NCBI GenBank assembly: GCA_963422465.1 | Contig: OY730172.1 | Location: 3,534,001 to 3,598,000 of the forward strand | Direction: 5' to 3' | Source of the DNA: Lichina pygmaea | Taxonomy: Eukaryota; Ascomycota; Lichinomycetes; Lichinales; Lichinaceae | DNA: 64,000 nt | Part shown: positions 10,841 through 20,221 of the stretch, one piece after another | Layout: each line of letters starts with the position of its first letter | How positions within the stretch are numbered: the stretch's first letter is position 1 | Made by a program: the position numbers and the translations under genes | The notes under the pieces: model-generated | Database searches by the model: none | The model's input: the letters and a program-made list of their open reading frames with translations, nothing else | Told to the model about the DNA's origin: nothing

Positions 10841-11268
10841 TCTAGGCAGAATTTTCTTCCTCCCTTCTTCGTCTACACATCTAGTCGACCTCTCTTCCGT
10901 GCTGTGGCGTTCCCACGACGCTCGACGAATGCCTAGACTACGCAGTGTTATCAGAGTCAAGCTACTTGGTGCTCTCTTTCTGTTGTTCTTCTACAGACGT
11001 ACCAGAGTTTTATGAGTGGGGGTTGACGGTACGATAGCTGACCTCTACGCCAGGCTTGCCCAAAGTTTGGAGCATTCGCACGTGAGACTGCGTCAGGTGA
11101 CTTGGTCTCATCAGCATGTCAACGACCTCTCGCGGCTTGCCCAAACGTCTGGATTTCACCTTACGATACGTATCAGCAGCAGGAACCGCCCCATACAGCA
11201 CAAACCTCGTATGACATAGCTCCAAGTTGCCCACTCGTGCTACTCACGCTAATTGAAAGACAGCAGCC

Positions 11269-12360
11269 ATGGCTACGCATCAAAGCACCACCGATGCCAA
11301 TGACAAGATCGCCTGTATGGAACGAGACGTGCTGGATGAGTATACGCGGCTGTTGGGAAACCTGAATCGGGTGAGTCGTTCATATTTATCTGAGGAGTGA
11401 ACCATGTTTCGATTTGCACTTCCGATTTCTGGTTGCTCTGCCGTTGGTATTGTTCACCCGCCAGTAGCTCTACGGTAGCGCTAGAGCCAACCTGCAAGGA
11501 CTCTGAGGATTGACAGGGCGGAAGATCATTCGTGATGATGAGAACTGCAGACGCCCTGGTAGCTGTTCTTGTCCTTTCATGTGCCTGGTCATATTACTGG
11601 CATGAGGGAATGAGCCAGCATGTCTGGATTGTATCCTGGGCGCAGTCACTGCGGACTGTCTTCTTTCTTTCAGTGCTGTCTGCTTTTCATATGGTTCTGT
11701 ACAGAGACGTCTGTGCTTCGTCGCTACACGCTCTCCGGAGGTTCGTCCGTTGACATGACGTGTCTTCATGTTTCTTGAATGTTTTTCTAGCACATGGTTG
11801 CATTTAGTCTTCGATATCTTCAAGGGTTGGAGTCATGGAGACTCTGGACCCAACATTCTTCTTCTTTTCATCAAATTTTGCCCCTGATTGATGGCGACTC
11901 TAGATGGATCATTCAGTATGATCCGCTTTCTGAGAGAGATTTCCTACACTGGCAGGGTATTCACTCCCCATGACATCATCAGCAACTAACAACCCCATCT
12001 CCGAGTGTGTAGCTCAACGAAACAATCGTCTCTCTAACCAGCCACACTGAACCGCCCAACTCAACCGCCACCTCAACAAACCTGTCCTCGACAGCCGCAT
12101 CTTCGAATGCCGCCCTACCCTCGCAACTGCCAACGGCACCAGCACAACCATCAGGCGCACCCGGAACAACGACGACGACGGCCCCAATGATAACAACCAC
12201 AACAGCAGCAGGCGTGCTCGAATCCTTACGAGCTCTCGAGCGCAAGACTACAGTCGTCTGCACCCTCCTAAAGGCCAGCGTCTACTCGATAGTCCTGCAG
12301 CAGGAAGTCTATTCCGGCAGCATGGGCACCGCCGGAGAGGAAGGAGACGGGGATGGGTAG
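11269..12360 (+). CDS. DAD3: DASH/Dam1 complex subunit DAD3
   Basis: Small subunit of the DASH (Dam1) ring that couples kinetochores to spindle microtubules (family knowledge). Two exons: 11269-11370 and 12013-12360, giving 149 residues. Exon 1 encodes the conserved helix ERDVLDEYTRLLGNLNR, and exon 2 starts LNETIVSL, so the join keeps the family pattern. The second conserved block, SLRALERKTTVVCTLLKASV followed by YSIVLQQEVY, is near the C-terminus. Between the blocks is a Thr/Ser/Pro/Ala-rich linker of about 60 residues, which makes the protein longer than most Dad3 proteins I know (about 90-110). The intron is 642 bp, far longer than others here. The ATG context (GCAGCCATGG) is good. Confidence 0.85.
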
Positions 12361-13052
12361 CTTTCCACCAAAGCAACCGGACACGATCGATACTCGTGTG
12401 GTGGAACACTATTGCCGAACGACCGCTCTCCATCATCTTGACCAGAGCGGTTTTGTGCTTGAGACAACAGTGCCAGTAAGTCCTCTCCATGGTGATTCCT
12501 CTACCACGTCAAAAGTTCTGTGGTACCCTTCAGGACGAAGAGTAACGCTCTTACACAAATGATTATGTACAACCAGAGCAACCCATCATTGTTCTACACC
12601 AGACCTCTGGAAGGCCTTTCATGACCTGATCCAGGACATGTACTTTTGACTGTACAAGAGCGCCTCCATCTCCCACCATATCTCGTCGTCCTTCCACATA
12701 GATGACATCTCATCTCCGCCTCCTCCTCCACCGTCCGCATCTCCTGCCTCCGGGCCCCGGCAGAAGAAGGATAACACGGGCAAGCCGCTCTTCTCTAAAG
12801 AATTGAACCCCGATCGTTCGAACGAAGGGGACTTCGCCGAGTGGTCCGCGACCACGGAAGAAAAAGGGAACGAGGAGGGTGTATAGATCGAGTCTGATCA
12901 ATTCCGTGCATGGGCCCCGGCATAGTACACTTTCCTGACGTCCACGAGCTTCTTTCCTCGGCCGCGTGCGATTTCCTCTGTTTTCCATCGGTGCCCCCGA
13001 GAAAGAGAGCCAGGGGTCAGCGCGACAAATAATCAAACAGCATTGATGGCAT
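12361..13052. other. Convergent intergenic stretch between DAD3 and the uS5m gene
   Basis: About 690 bp between two convergently transcribed genes, presumably 3' UTRs. Open frames exist on both strands around 12620-13036, including a Ser/Pro-rich stretch on the + strand, but none shows a recognisable domain. Confidence 0.5.
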
Positions 13053-14594
13053 TTAGTATCCGGGATTCAACGAGACAGCTTCTATCTTCTTCTTTGGGTT
13101 CCTCTTGCGATGCAGGAATATATCTGCAAAAAAAAAGGGAGGTGGGTTTTGATTGAAGAGGGTAGGGGAGGGGAGAAAGGAACAAAAATGACAGAAGGAA
13201 CAAGAAGATAAAACGTACCAGGAAGTCTCTGCTTCCCCAGAGCCGCCACCGTAGCTTTTATGACATTCATCGGGTTCCGCGACCGCGTCACTCGCGCCGC
13301 GAGGTCGCTGATGCCGACGCATCGGCAGATCTCAAAGATGTACTGCTGACAGCGGAGGCCAAAACCTGATGAAGCGAGAGGTCAGTCAGAGGCACAGAAA
13401 GGGGCGCGGGCGGATGAGGGTATATATGTGAGATCGAGAAGGCTGTGGACGGATAGGGCGGAGGCGAGGAAGCATAGAGTTGCGGCCAAGCATGGTCATG
13501 CCATGTTACATACCAGGAGGCCTAGAAGACATTGTCACCACGGCCGCGCCCACCTTCGCCTGAACCTCGCCGTAGATGGTCCGTCTCTCGTACCGGACAA
13601 AGGGCTGCATATTCCTGATCGCGGCCCGGCGCGCCTGGTCTCTGGAGGCGTCCATCTCGAGCGCCTTTCCCTCGCCGATGCCGAGCAGGCCTCGACCGTT
13701 GCCGGCCACGACGAGGGAGTACTCGGACTGGATCTTGCCCATGCGGGTCTGGTTGACGACACGATGCTGGACCAGGGTCTTGATCCGGAACCGGGACACC
13801 TCCTCCGGCGTGAAGCCGGTCTGCTTGTAGACGCGGTCCATGAGCGGGTCCTTCTCGGACTCGTCCTCGTCGTTGACGAACCGGACGCCGGGATCCTCGA
13901 TCCTGGGCAGTTCCGCCGCCAGGTAGCTCGCCGGCGCCCGCTCGGCCGCTTCCAAGCCCACCGTGAGCCGGTTCTCGTCCTCGAACTTGCGGTAGGCGAG
14001 CCGCGCATCCTCTTCCGTAATTTCCTCTGGCAGCGAGTCGTAGAAGCGCGCGTAGTCTTCCGCCAGCTCATCCTCGGTCTTGGACCGGAGCCGTGGGTCG
14101 TAATTCGACTCCGGGTTCCGGATAGGCTTGTCGACCACCGGCTCTATCGTGGCGAAGTCGTCGAGGTACCATGGCCGCAGCCCGTCCCTACGAATCATGC
14201 CCTGCGTGGCCAGATCCATTGGGTCGACGGCTTCCTCGCCGGCCTCGATCGCTTTCATCTGCTCGGGCGTGTACTTCTTGGCGAGCTCGGCCATCTGTTC
14301 GGCCGTGAACCGTGGGAGCGCCTCGGCGACATCTTCGGGGGAGTAGTCTTCTTTGTTGTAGCGAGGCAGATCTCGAGTGGCCATCTCGAGAGCGCGTCTC
14401 TGCTGGTCGTCGTTGCCGGATGTCCCTGGTTTAAGCTTTTCCACAAGACTCCTCGCCAGTCTGTCCGATGAGCTCGGCGGAGAGCCATTCTTGCTCGAGG
14501 AATCGCTGTAAGGCCGTCGAGCCCGATGCGGCAGCACTCGAGCCAGTGTCCTCGTCCGGCAGAAGAGGCATTGCGCCGGCCTCGAGACACTCAT
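13053..14594 (-). CDS. mrps5: Mitochondrial small-subunit ribosomal protein uS5m
   Basis: Component of the mitochondrial 37S/28S ribosomal subunit, imported from the cytosol. Three exons on the minus strand: 13514-14594, 13219-13365 and 13053-13123, with introns of 148 and 95 bp, giving 432 residues in frame. The first about 35 residues are Arg/Ser-rich without acids (RTRTLARVLPHRARRPYSD), as in a mitochondrial presequence. A long acidic linker region follows. The S5 N-terminal RNA-binding domain lies near 275-350 (KTLVQHRVVNQTRMGKI, YSLVVAGNGRGLLGIGEGKA). The C-terminal S5 domain continues in exon 2 (GISDLAARVTRSRNPMNVIK). The gene is divergent from TRM2, with a transposon derivative 125 bp upstream of its start codon. 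Confidence 0.93.
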
Positions 14595-14718
14595 ACCTGG
14601 CGAGGTTGTGGGCTGGAAGCTATCCCAGGTGGACGTTCAATTTTTGACTGTGCTCGGAGATTTCCGCTGGAGGATCTTTTCTCGCGAACCTACCGGTACG
14701 TAGCAGTACGGTACGGTA

Positions 14719-14827
14719 CCCGTGCCTTGGAGGTACTTCGTACCTCCCCTCCCCTCGCTAGCTTGGTCGGGACACCCTTACGGAGTAAGGGTGTCCGACA
14801 GCGCAACAGTGTGGACAGCGCAACAGT
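14719..14827 (+). repeat. Left terminal inverted repeat of the pogo-like element
   Basis: Begins CCCGTGCCTTGGAGGTAC. It contains two hairpins, GGAGGTAC-TTC-GTACCTCC and a 12-bp stem (GGACACCCTTAC with GTAAGGGTGTCC, 3-nt loop), and two direct copies of GACAGCGCAACAGT. The same architecture is mirrored on the right. Confidence 0.88.
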
Positions 14828-15641
14828 CATCTTCCAGAAAATCAGCTTTGCAGTTCTATAACTTCACAACGTAACAACTAAATTGAAATCTGATTTGCTT
14901 ATCTGGTTCCCCTACTTCTCTAGTATAATCCCTGAAGTTTTAGAACTCTCGTAAATTTTATAGTATTGCTGAGAAACTATAGTAGCTACTAGACCAATAA
15001 CAGATCCTTGACAGATCAAATTTACAACAGTAATAACTTTACAACAGAGTGATAAAACTGTAGATTTTATGGGCCTATCTGATTCTACATCAGATATTCT
15101 ATCAGTACCCAAGGTGTTGCCTTGTCCGGAGATTCGTGGTGTTATTGAAAGGCTGTGGTGATTGCTGGCTCCACCATCACCGGCTCCGCTGTCACTCACT
15201 CCTCTATCACCGGCTCCACCAATGTTGCCCCACCGTGTCCCACCATCATCATCTGCGTTGCTTTCTTTACTGTCTTTGCTATCTCTTTTGCTATTTTTGC
15301 ATCTTCCTTCACTTTAGCTACTGCTGCTTTCTCTGCTTCTTTCACTGCCTTTGCTTCCTCCTTTGCTCTAGCTACTACTACCTTGTCAGCTGGACAGAGC
15401 TTCCTGTTGGCTGGAATCTTGCCACTTCAAGAAGGAGTTCCCTTGAGGTGACTTTCAAGACATCGTGCAGGAACATTGAATCTGCTAGCTATTATGGGAT
15501 TGAGAACTCTGTGTCAGGAAGAATGGAACCAAGAGCTTCCTGGATATGATCCTTGGCCTCAGTGTATGATTTGACCATGTTGTTGAGAAGTTATGGTGGT
15601 TTGAAGATGGTCGACACCAATTCAGCTTAATTTTGTGTGGG

Positions 15642-15750
15642 ACTGTTGCGCTGTCCACACTGTTGCGCTGTCGGACACCCTTACTCCGTAAGGGTGTCCC
15701 GACCTCGCTTGCGAGGGAGTGGGAGGTACGAAGTACCTCCAAGGCACGGG
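15642..15750 (-). repeat. Right terminal inverted repeat of the pogo-like element
   Basis: Reverse complement of the left TIR with only a few differences, the main ones around CCTCGCTTGCGAGG, which here forms a palindrome. It ends at 15750 next to the TA. It lies about 210 bp upstream of the TRM2 start codon. Confidence 0.88.
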
Positions 15751-15960
15751 TACAGTCTCGGCAGCCTACCACGATGTACTTCCAGAGCACGTACAGTACG
15801 TCCCGTACGGATCAACACAAAACCAACGTCCATGAGTCGAGTAGGTATCTGGCTTACCTATCTACGGCCTTTGGGTGGCATTGTCTTTCGTCGCCAGGAG
15901 CTCCCATTTAATCTTCTTCGCAGGACACGCTGGTTCGTTCCCAACGATCGTCGCTCAGTC

Positions 15961-17874
15961 ATGTCCGCATCTACGAAGAAAGACCCGGGCTCAAAGCGAC
16001 CTACCAAGAAACAGAAAATAAAGGCCAAGAAAGTCCAATCAGGGTCGCACGAGGAAGTCCTCTTGGTGGATGTCAGAGAAATTCTGCAGACAAAGTCAAC
16101 ACTCGACGGACCCAAAGAAGACGCAGGCACCGGAAGTCAAGATGGCCCGCGGATGGTCAATCCAGCTCCACAGCTCCCAGAGAAATGGCATGAAGTTGAA
16201 TTGGATATCGACAAGCTCTCTTCCACCGGCGATGGGCTTGCATATCACCCTTCGTCCGGACACGTCTTCGTTGTTCCTTTCTCACTACCCGGTGATCGAG
16301 TCATAGCCAAAGTCGTCCAGCATTTCCCGGCTGAACGATACACGAATACCGATTTTGTCAGGGCTCTCAAACCATCGGCGCAACGTGATGATGCGCTGGT
16401 CAGATGCCCGTACTTTGGAGCATGTTCCGGCTGTCAGTTTCAGATGTTGGACTATGAACAGCAACTCGAGCACAAGAAGAAAGTCGTCGAAAAGGCATAT
16501 GTGAACTTTGCCAACCTCAGTCCCAATGCGGTTCCCGGTGTCCAAGAAACCTTTGCATCGCCACTGCAATATGGCTATCGGACGAAGTTGACACCGCACT
16601 TCAGTGCCCCTCGCTCGTGGAGCAAGCCTGGACCAGTTGGGGCAAAGGCTGCAGCGAGAGATGTGCCGGCCATAGGATACACCCGCAAAGGCTCGCGCCA
16701 GATGCTGGACATTGAAGACTGCCCCATCGGTACCGAAACGCTTCGCATCGGTCTCAAACGTGAAAGGCAGAGAGTGGCCAAGGAGATAGACCAGTACAGG
16801 CGTGGCGCTACGATCTTGCTGCGAGAAAGCACGGAGAAGGTGTTCCACTCCAGCGGCGACCAAGAAAGTACTAGCCCACCCGGGGACGCTCCGACGGACG
16901 CGACTCCATCTACCTCAGGCACCATTCGCCAAGAAGGACAGGAAGGCGTGGACTATGTCCTGAAAAGGTCTTGCATCACGGATCACAAAGCAATCGCGAC
17001 GGAGTACGTCGGTCCGTTTACTTTTCAGAACACGGCCAACTCGTTCTTCCAGAACAACAACTCCATTCTGGAGGACTTCACCAGCTACATCCGTTCTCAC
17101 GCGCTCCTTCCTGCCCCTTCTTCTCGGGCAGCGAACGCTTCGGAGCGTTCATCCTCGCTCGCGCCTGAGAGAGACGTTCAGCAACGTCATGAAGAAGCAG
17201 CCCAGATCAAGTACCTCGTTGATGCCTACTGTGGCTCGGGCCTGTTCAGCGTGACGCTTTCATCGATCTTCAAGGCCAGCATCGGGGTGGATATCGATCA
17301 GCGGTCGATCGAGGCTGCCGCGACGAACGTGCGATTGAACAAGATCGAGGACACCAAGTTCCAGACGGCGGACGCGCCGCACATCTTCGCGTCGATTGAG
17401 TTTCCGCCTGATGAGACCGTGGTCATCATCGACCCGCCCAGGAAAGGCTGCGACGAGTCCTTCCTGGGCCAACTGCTCGCCTACGGTCCCAAGCGGATAG
17501 TATACGTCAGCTGCAACGTGCACACCCAGGCGAGAGACGTCGGCGTCCTGGTCAGGGGCATGGAAGAAAACCAGCTACAGGCCTTTCGGCAGGACTCGTA
17601 CGGTAGACGTACAGCGGCAGCTTCGACACCTTTGCAATCGCCAGACCGGGAGGTTAAGCACGATGCCGCCGCCGCCGCCGAAAACGACGGGGACCACACA
17701 CCATATGCTGGTGCGGGGGGGCGTATCCCAACCGGACAGCAGCCGAAAGGACAAGAGCCTGCCACCGATACTGGTGCTAGGACGTCATACACCATCGAGA
17801 GCATCAAACCGTTCGATTTCTTTCCACAGACGGCGCACGTCGAGGGCGTAGCAGTGCTGAACCGGAGAGGTTGA
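15961..17874 (+). CDS. TRM2: tRNA (uracil-5-)-methyltransferase TRM2
   Basis: SAM-dependent enzyme of the TrmA/RumA/Trm2 family that makes m5U54 in the T loop of tRNAs. Intronless, 637 residues from the ATG at 15961. Order: basic N-terminus with a likely nuclear signal (KRPTKKQKIKAKK), a TRAM-like region about 70-140, a four-cysteine set that in this family binds an Fe-S cluster (Cys149, Cys155, Cys158, Cys254), the SAM-binding motif DAYCGSGLFSVTL, the NPPR-like motif IIDPPRKGCD, and the catalytic motif VSCN with Cys518 as the probable nucleophile. A low-complexity insert lies between the catalytic motif and the C-terminal FDFFPQTAHVEGV block. The frame is open upstream to 15637, inside the transposon TIR; an in-frame ATG at 15832 could give a longer form. 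Confidence 0.94.
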   Translation: MSASTKKDPGSKRPTKKQKIKAKKVQSGSHEEVLLVDVREILQTKSTLDGPKEDAGTGSQDGPRMVNPAPQLPEKWHEVELDIDKLSSTGDGLAYHPSSGHVFVVPFSLPGDRVIAKVVQHFPAERYTNTDFVRALKPSAQRDDALVRCPYFGACSGCQFQMLDYEQQLEHKKKVVEKAYVNFANLSPNAVPGVQETFASPLQYGYRTKLTPHFSAPRSWSKPGPVGAKAAARDVPAIGYTRKGSRQMLDIEDCPIGTETLRIGLKRERQRVAKEIDQYRRGATILLRESTEKVFHSSGDQESTSPPGDAPTDATPSTSGTIRQEGQEGVDYVLKRSCITDHKAIATEYVGPFTFQNTANSFFQNNNSILEDFTSYIRSHALLPAPSSRAANASERSSSLAPERDVQQRHEEAAQIKYLVDAYCGSGLFSVTLSSIFKASIGVDIDQRSIEAAATNVRLNKIEDTKFQTADAPHIFASIEFPPDETVVIIDPPRKGCDESFLGQLLAYGPKRIVYVSCNVHTQARDVGVLVRGMEENQLQAFRQDSYGRRTAAASTPLQSPDREVKHDAAAAAENDGDHTPYAGAGGRIPTGQQPKGQEPATDTGARTSYTIESIKPFDFFPQTAHVEGVAVLNRRG

Positions 17875-18596
17875 GCGTGAAATTGCTTCCTTTGCATTAT
17901 GTTGTCGGCAGTGTGGTTGATGGGGAAGTAGAACGAGTGGGAAGTAGAGTCCGCTTTGTCTGCACAGCTGCCGTGCGTGATCTACCCGGCTCCTCTTAAG
18001 ACATCTAGTTTGATGCCAGCAGCAGCAGCAGCAGCAGCAGCAGTGCGAGTTTGTCTGATCTTAAGAGAAATCCTTTGTCACGCGCTAGGTTGTGTCATCT
18101 CGCCATCGGGCTCCTGTCTTCTCCTTGACATTACTCCTGTTGACGTCATCATCGTCATCATTATCATCATCATAACCATCAGCAGCAGCATATTCACAAA
18201 CATCGATACAGTCATGGTGACGATGGTCATTGTAGTGGTGATGATGATCATCCCATCAACGACAATGAAGAATGGGCTTATCTACCCTAAGCTCTAGGCT
18301 AAGATAACGTAGCCTGAACGTGCTTCGTTCTCGTGTTTTGCCTACGCCCGAGACAAGAGCCGAGAAGTGGAAATGATAGTAGTACAACAATGATGAGCAT
18401 GGTCTTGTTCATCATCTCAGACTCCCTACTTTGGTTGATGTCGTGCTTCGTGATGGTCTCTTCGCCGTCGCACTTCTCTCGTCAATAATGTTCACATCCC
18501 GCTCTCCTTGTGGCCTATCGGCGCCTGACCGTCACTTCTTTTCCCCGCCGTAGCCTGACAACCCCCTCTCCCCTGGCGGCAACAGATTCGGCACCT
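17875..18596. other. Convergent intergenic stretch between TRM2 and ARP3
   Basis: Presumed 3' UTRs of two convergent genes. Contains a perfect (CAG)9 at 18017-18043 and a degenerate ATC/CAT repeat at about 18143-18260. No protein-like frame is supported. Confidence 0.6.
18017..18043 (+). repeat. (CAG)9 microsatellite
   Basis: Nine uninterrupted CAG units in the presumed 3' untranslated region between TRM2 and ARP3. Confidence 0.95.
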
Positions 18597-20221
18597 CTAT
18601 TGACCACCCGGTCCACCCAACAGCGCAAAGCGTCTGACGATGCTCGGGCCAATCTCATCGTACTCAGCTTTGGTATGGCAATAGTTCCGGAACTCGGGCG
18701 TCTGGCCGAGCAGGCTCCCTCCAAACCAGGGGCCGTGTCGCTGTCGTTTGTGCGTGACGACCTGGACCTCTAGGCCGCCGGACTTGACCTTGCCGCCGCT
18801 CTGCACCTCCGAGGTCCGGATGCGGGCGTCGACCAGGTGTCGGATGTCCCGTTGAAGCCGTCGGCCAAAGTCCTTGTACAACGTGCTGCCGCCTGAGAGC
18901 ACGATGTTCTTGTACAGCCCCCGCCGCACGTCAATCGGTGACGACTGGATCACCGAGTCCACCACAACCGGCAACGGCGTCAGGAAGTCCGACGAGTAGA
19001 TTTCCGGGTTGAAGAAGATCTCCGGCGCGAGGAACCGCTCATAACCGACGTCAATAGTCACGGACCGGCCGTTCGGGTGCTGTACTGTGTGCTTCCCGAA
19101 CTTTTCTGGTTCGCGGTCGAACCGACTGAACTCCTTCACCATGTCTGGGCAGACGTAGCAGAACTCTTCCTTCACTCGCTCGGCCGTCTTGAGGCTGCTG
19201 TCGGGCTCGCCTCGGTCTCGCAGGAGGGACTGGACAAAGTAGGTAATGTCTCGTCCCGCGATGGGGATTGACTTGATGGAGGACCCAATGACGTAGCCTT
19301 CTGCCACGGGGATCACGTGCGTCACACCGTCGCCCGAGTCGACGACGATGCCAGTAAGGGAGCGGTCTGAAACTTTTGACGATGTCCACGACGCGGCGAG
19401 TGCGAGCACTGCCTGTACAGCTATGTATAGACCTGCACAGTTGAAGGACTCGAACATGATTTCTGCCGTGTTCTCGCGGTTTTCAGGGGGGTTTAATGGC
19501 TGTAACGACCGAATCAATCTCATATAGCACGTGGCCATCTATGGACATATGCAAAGGCACTTACGGGCTCGGTGAGAAGAAAATAGTGATCTTCTGGCTC
19601 GACGCGGAGGTATTTGAAGATTGAGTTCGACCAAAAACGTTCCATATGATCCTGGATAAGCACCCATCAATGACCATCTCTAAGCCACTCATTCGCAGAG
19701 AAGATATTTCCTACCCAATTCTCGATCTGGCCATGTCTGATGGGATAGTGCATACCATAACCTTCAGAATACATCAGCACATGTTACCCAATCAGCCCAT
19801 ATTCAGATGAGAAATCCCACCGGGCCCCGCAGCGGCAACCAACGCTTCATCTCCAACAAAGAAATCCAAATCTTCCGTGCCCCGTTTCGCCGACAGGTGT
19901 CCACCAGGACCAGTACCACCGGTCAAATAAGATGGTTTGTTCGCAACTGCTGGTCTACCAGAGCCAGACCCGCCCGTTCCGCCGCCAGTGCCTTTGACTG
20001 CGATTGCTGTGGGGAACACGAACGACGGAGAGTCATTGCCGGCAAAGCCTTTCATTGGCCTCCATCAGTGCTTGGTAGCAATTAGGGGAGTAGCGAAAGT
20101 CCATCGGACTCACCAAGCTTGGAGAAGCCGGTGCCGCTACAATATCGTAAGCAGCTTTTCGTTGAATGAGGTTGTATGCTACTCACTTGTCCATGACAAC
20201 GGCCGGCGTCTGGGAAGCCAT
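18597..20221 (-). CDS. ARP3: Actin-related protein 3 (Arp2/3 complex)
   Basis: Core subunit of the Arp2/3 complex that nucleates branched actin in cortical patches and endocytosis. Six exons on the minus strand: 20187-20221, 20114-20136, 19821-20048, 19715-19761, 19565-19651 and 18597-19499, totalling 440 residues, the usual Arp3 length. The protein starts [15 protein letters not shown], the actin phosphate-1 motif. [66 protein letters not shown]-like sequence (here VVDSGDG) and the C-terminal [17 protein letters not shown] all match the family. Five introns cluster in the first 150 codons, including exons of only 35, 23 and 47 nt. The donor of intron 3 (GTGGGA) is weaker than the others. The internal Gly-rich insert ([14 protein letters not shown]) is common in fungal Arp3. 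Confidence 0.95.

Larger units (their letters stand above)
9212..11268. other. Long gene-free stretch with simple repeats
   Basis: About 2 kb without a recognisable gene. From about 9380 to 9700 it is strongly pyrimidine-rich (CTCT and TCTTC words). From about 9760 to 9910 it is a degenerate CAT/ATC trinucleotide repeat. An imperfect inverted repeat lies at 10738-10840. The open frames in it are low-complexity by-products. It should include the 3' UTR of the kinase gene and the promoter of DAD3. Confidence 0.6.
14719..15750 (-). mobile_element. Internally deleted pogo-like DNA transposon with 109-bp TIRs
   Basis: A 1,032-bp element bounded by TA dinucleotides (14717-14718, 15751-15752), as in Tc1/mariner/pogo insertions, with 109-bp nearly perfect terminal inverted repeats (14719-14827 and 15642-15750). 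On the minus strand just inside the right TIR is a start codon followed by YTEAKDHIQEALGSILPD and, further on, RFNVPARCL and HLKGTPS in another frame; these recall the helix-turn-helix start of fungal pogo/Ant1-type transposases. It passes almost directly into an Ala/Lys/Glu coiled-coil segment (KEEAKAVKEAEKAAVAKVKE) typical of the C-terminal tail. No DDE catalytic domain lies between them. It has in-frame stops (two after the first 28 codons) and is non-autonomous. The element occupies most of the promoter shared by the uS5m and TRM2 genes. Confidence 0.8.

Noticed and set aside
12619-13036. Open frames on both strands between DAD3 and the uS5m gene
   Set aside because: They overlap each other, have low-complexity composition and no recognisable domain; more likely 3' UTR.
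13428-14471. 347-codon + strand frame opposite the uS5m gene
   Set aside because: Exact antisense of a well-supported ribosomal protein exon, with no domain of its own.
15637-15960. Upstream extension of TRM2 to the first ATG of the open frame
   Set aside because: The extra 108 codons come largely from the transposon TIR and an unlikely leader; the ATG at 15961 begins a typical basic Trm2 N-terminus.
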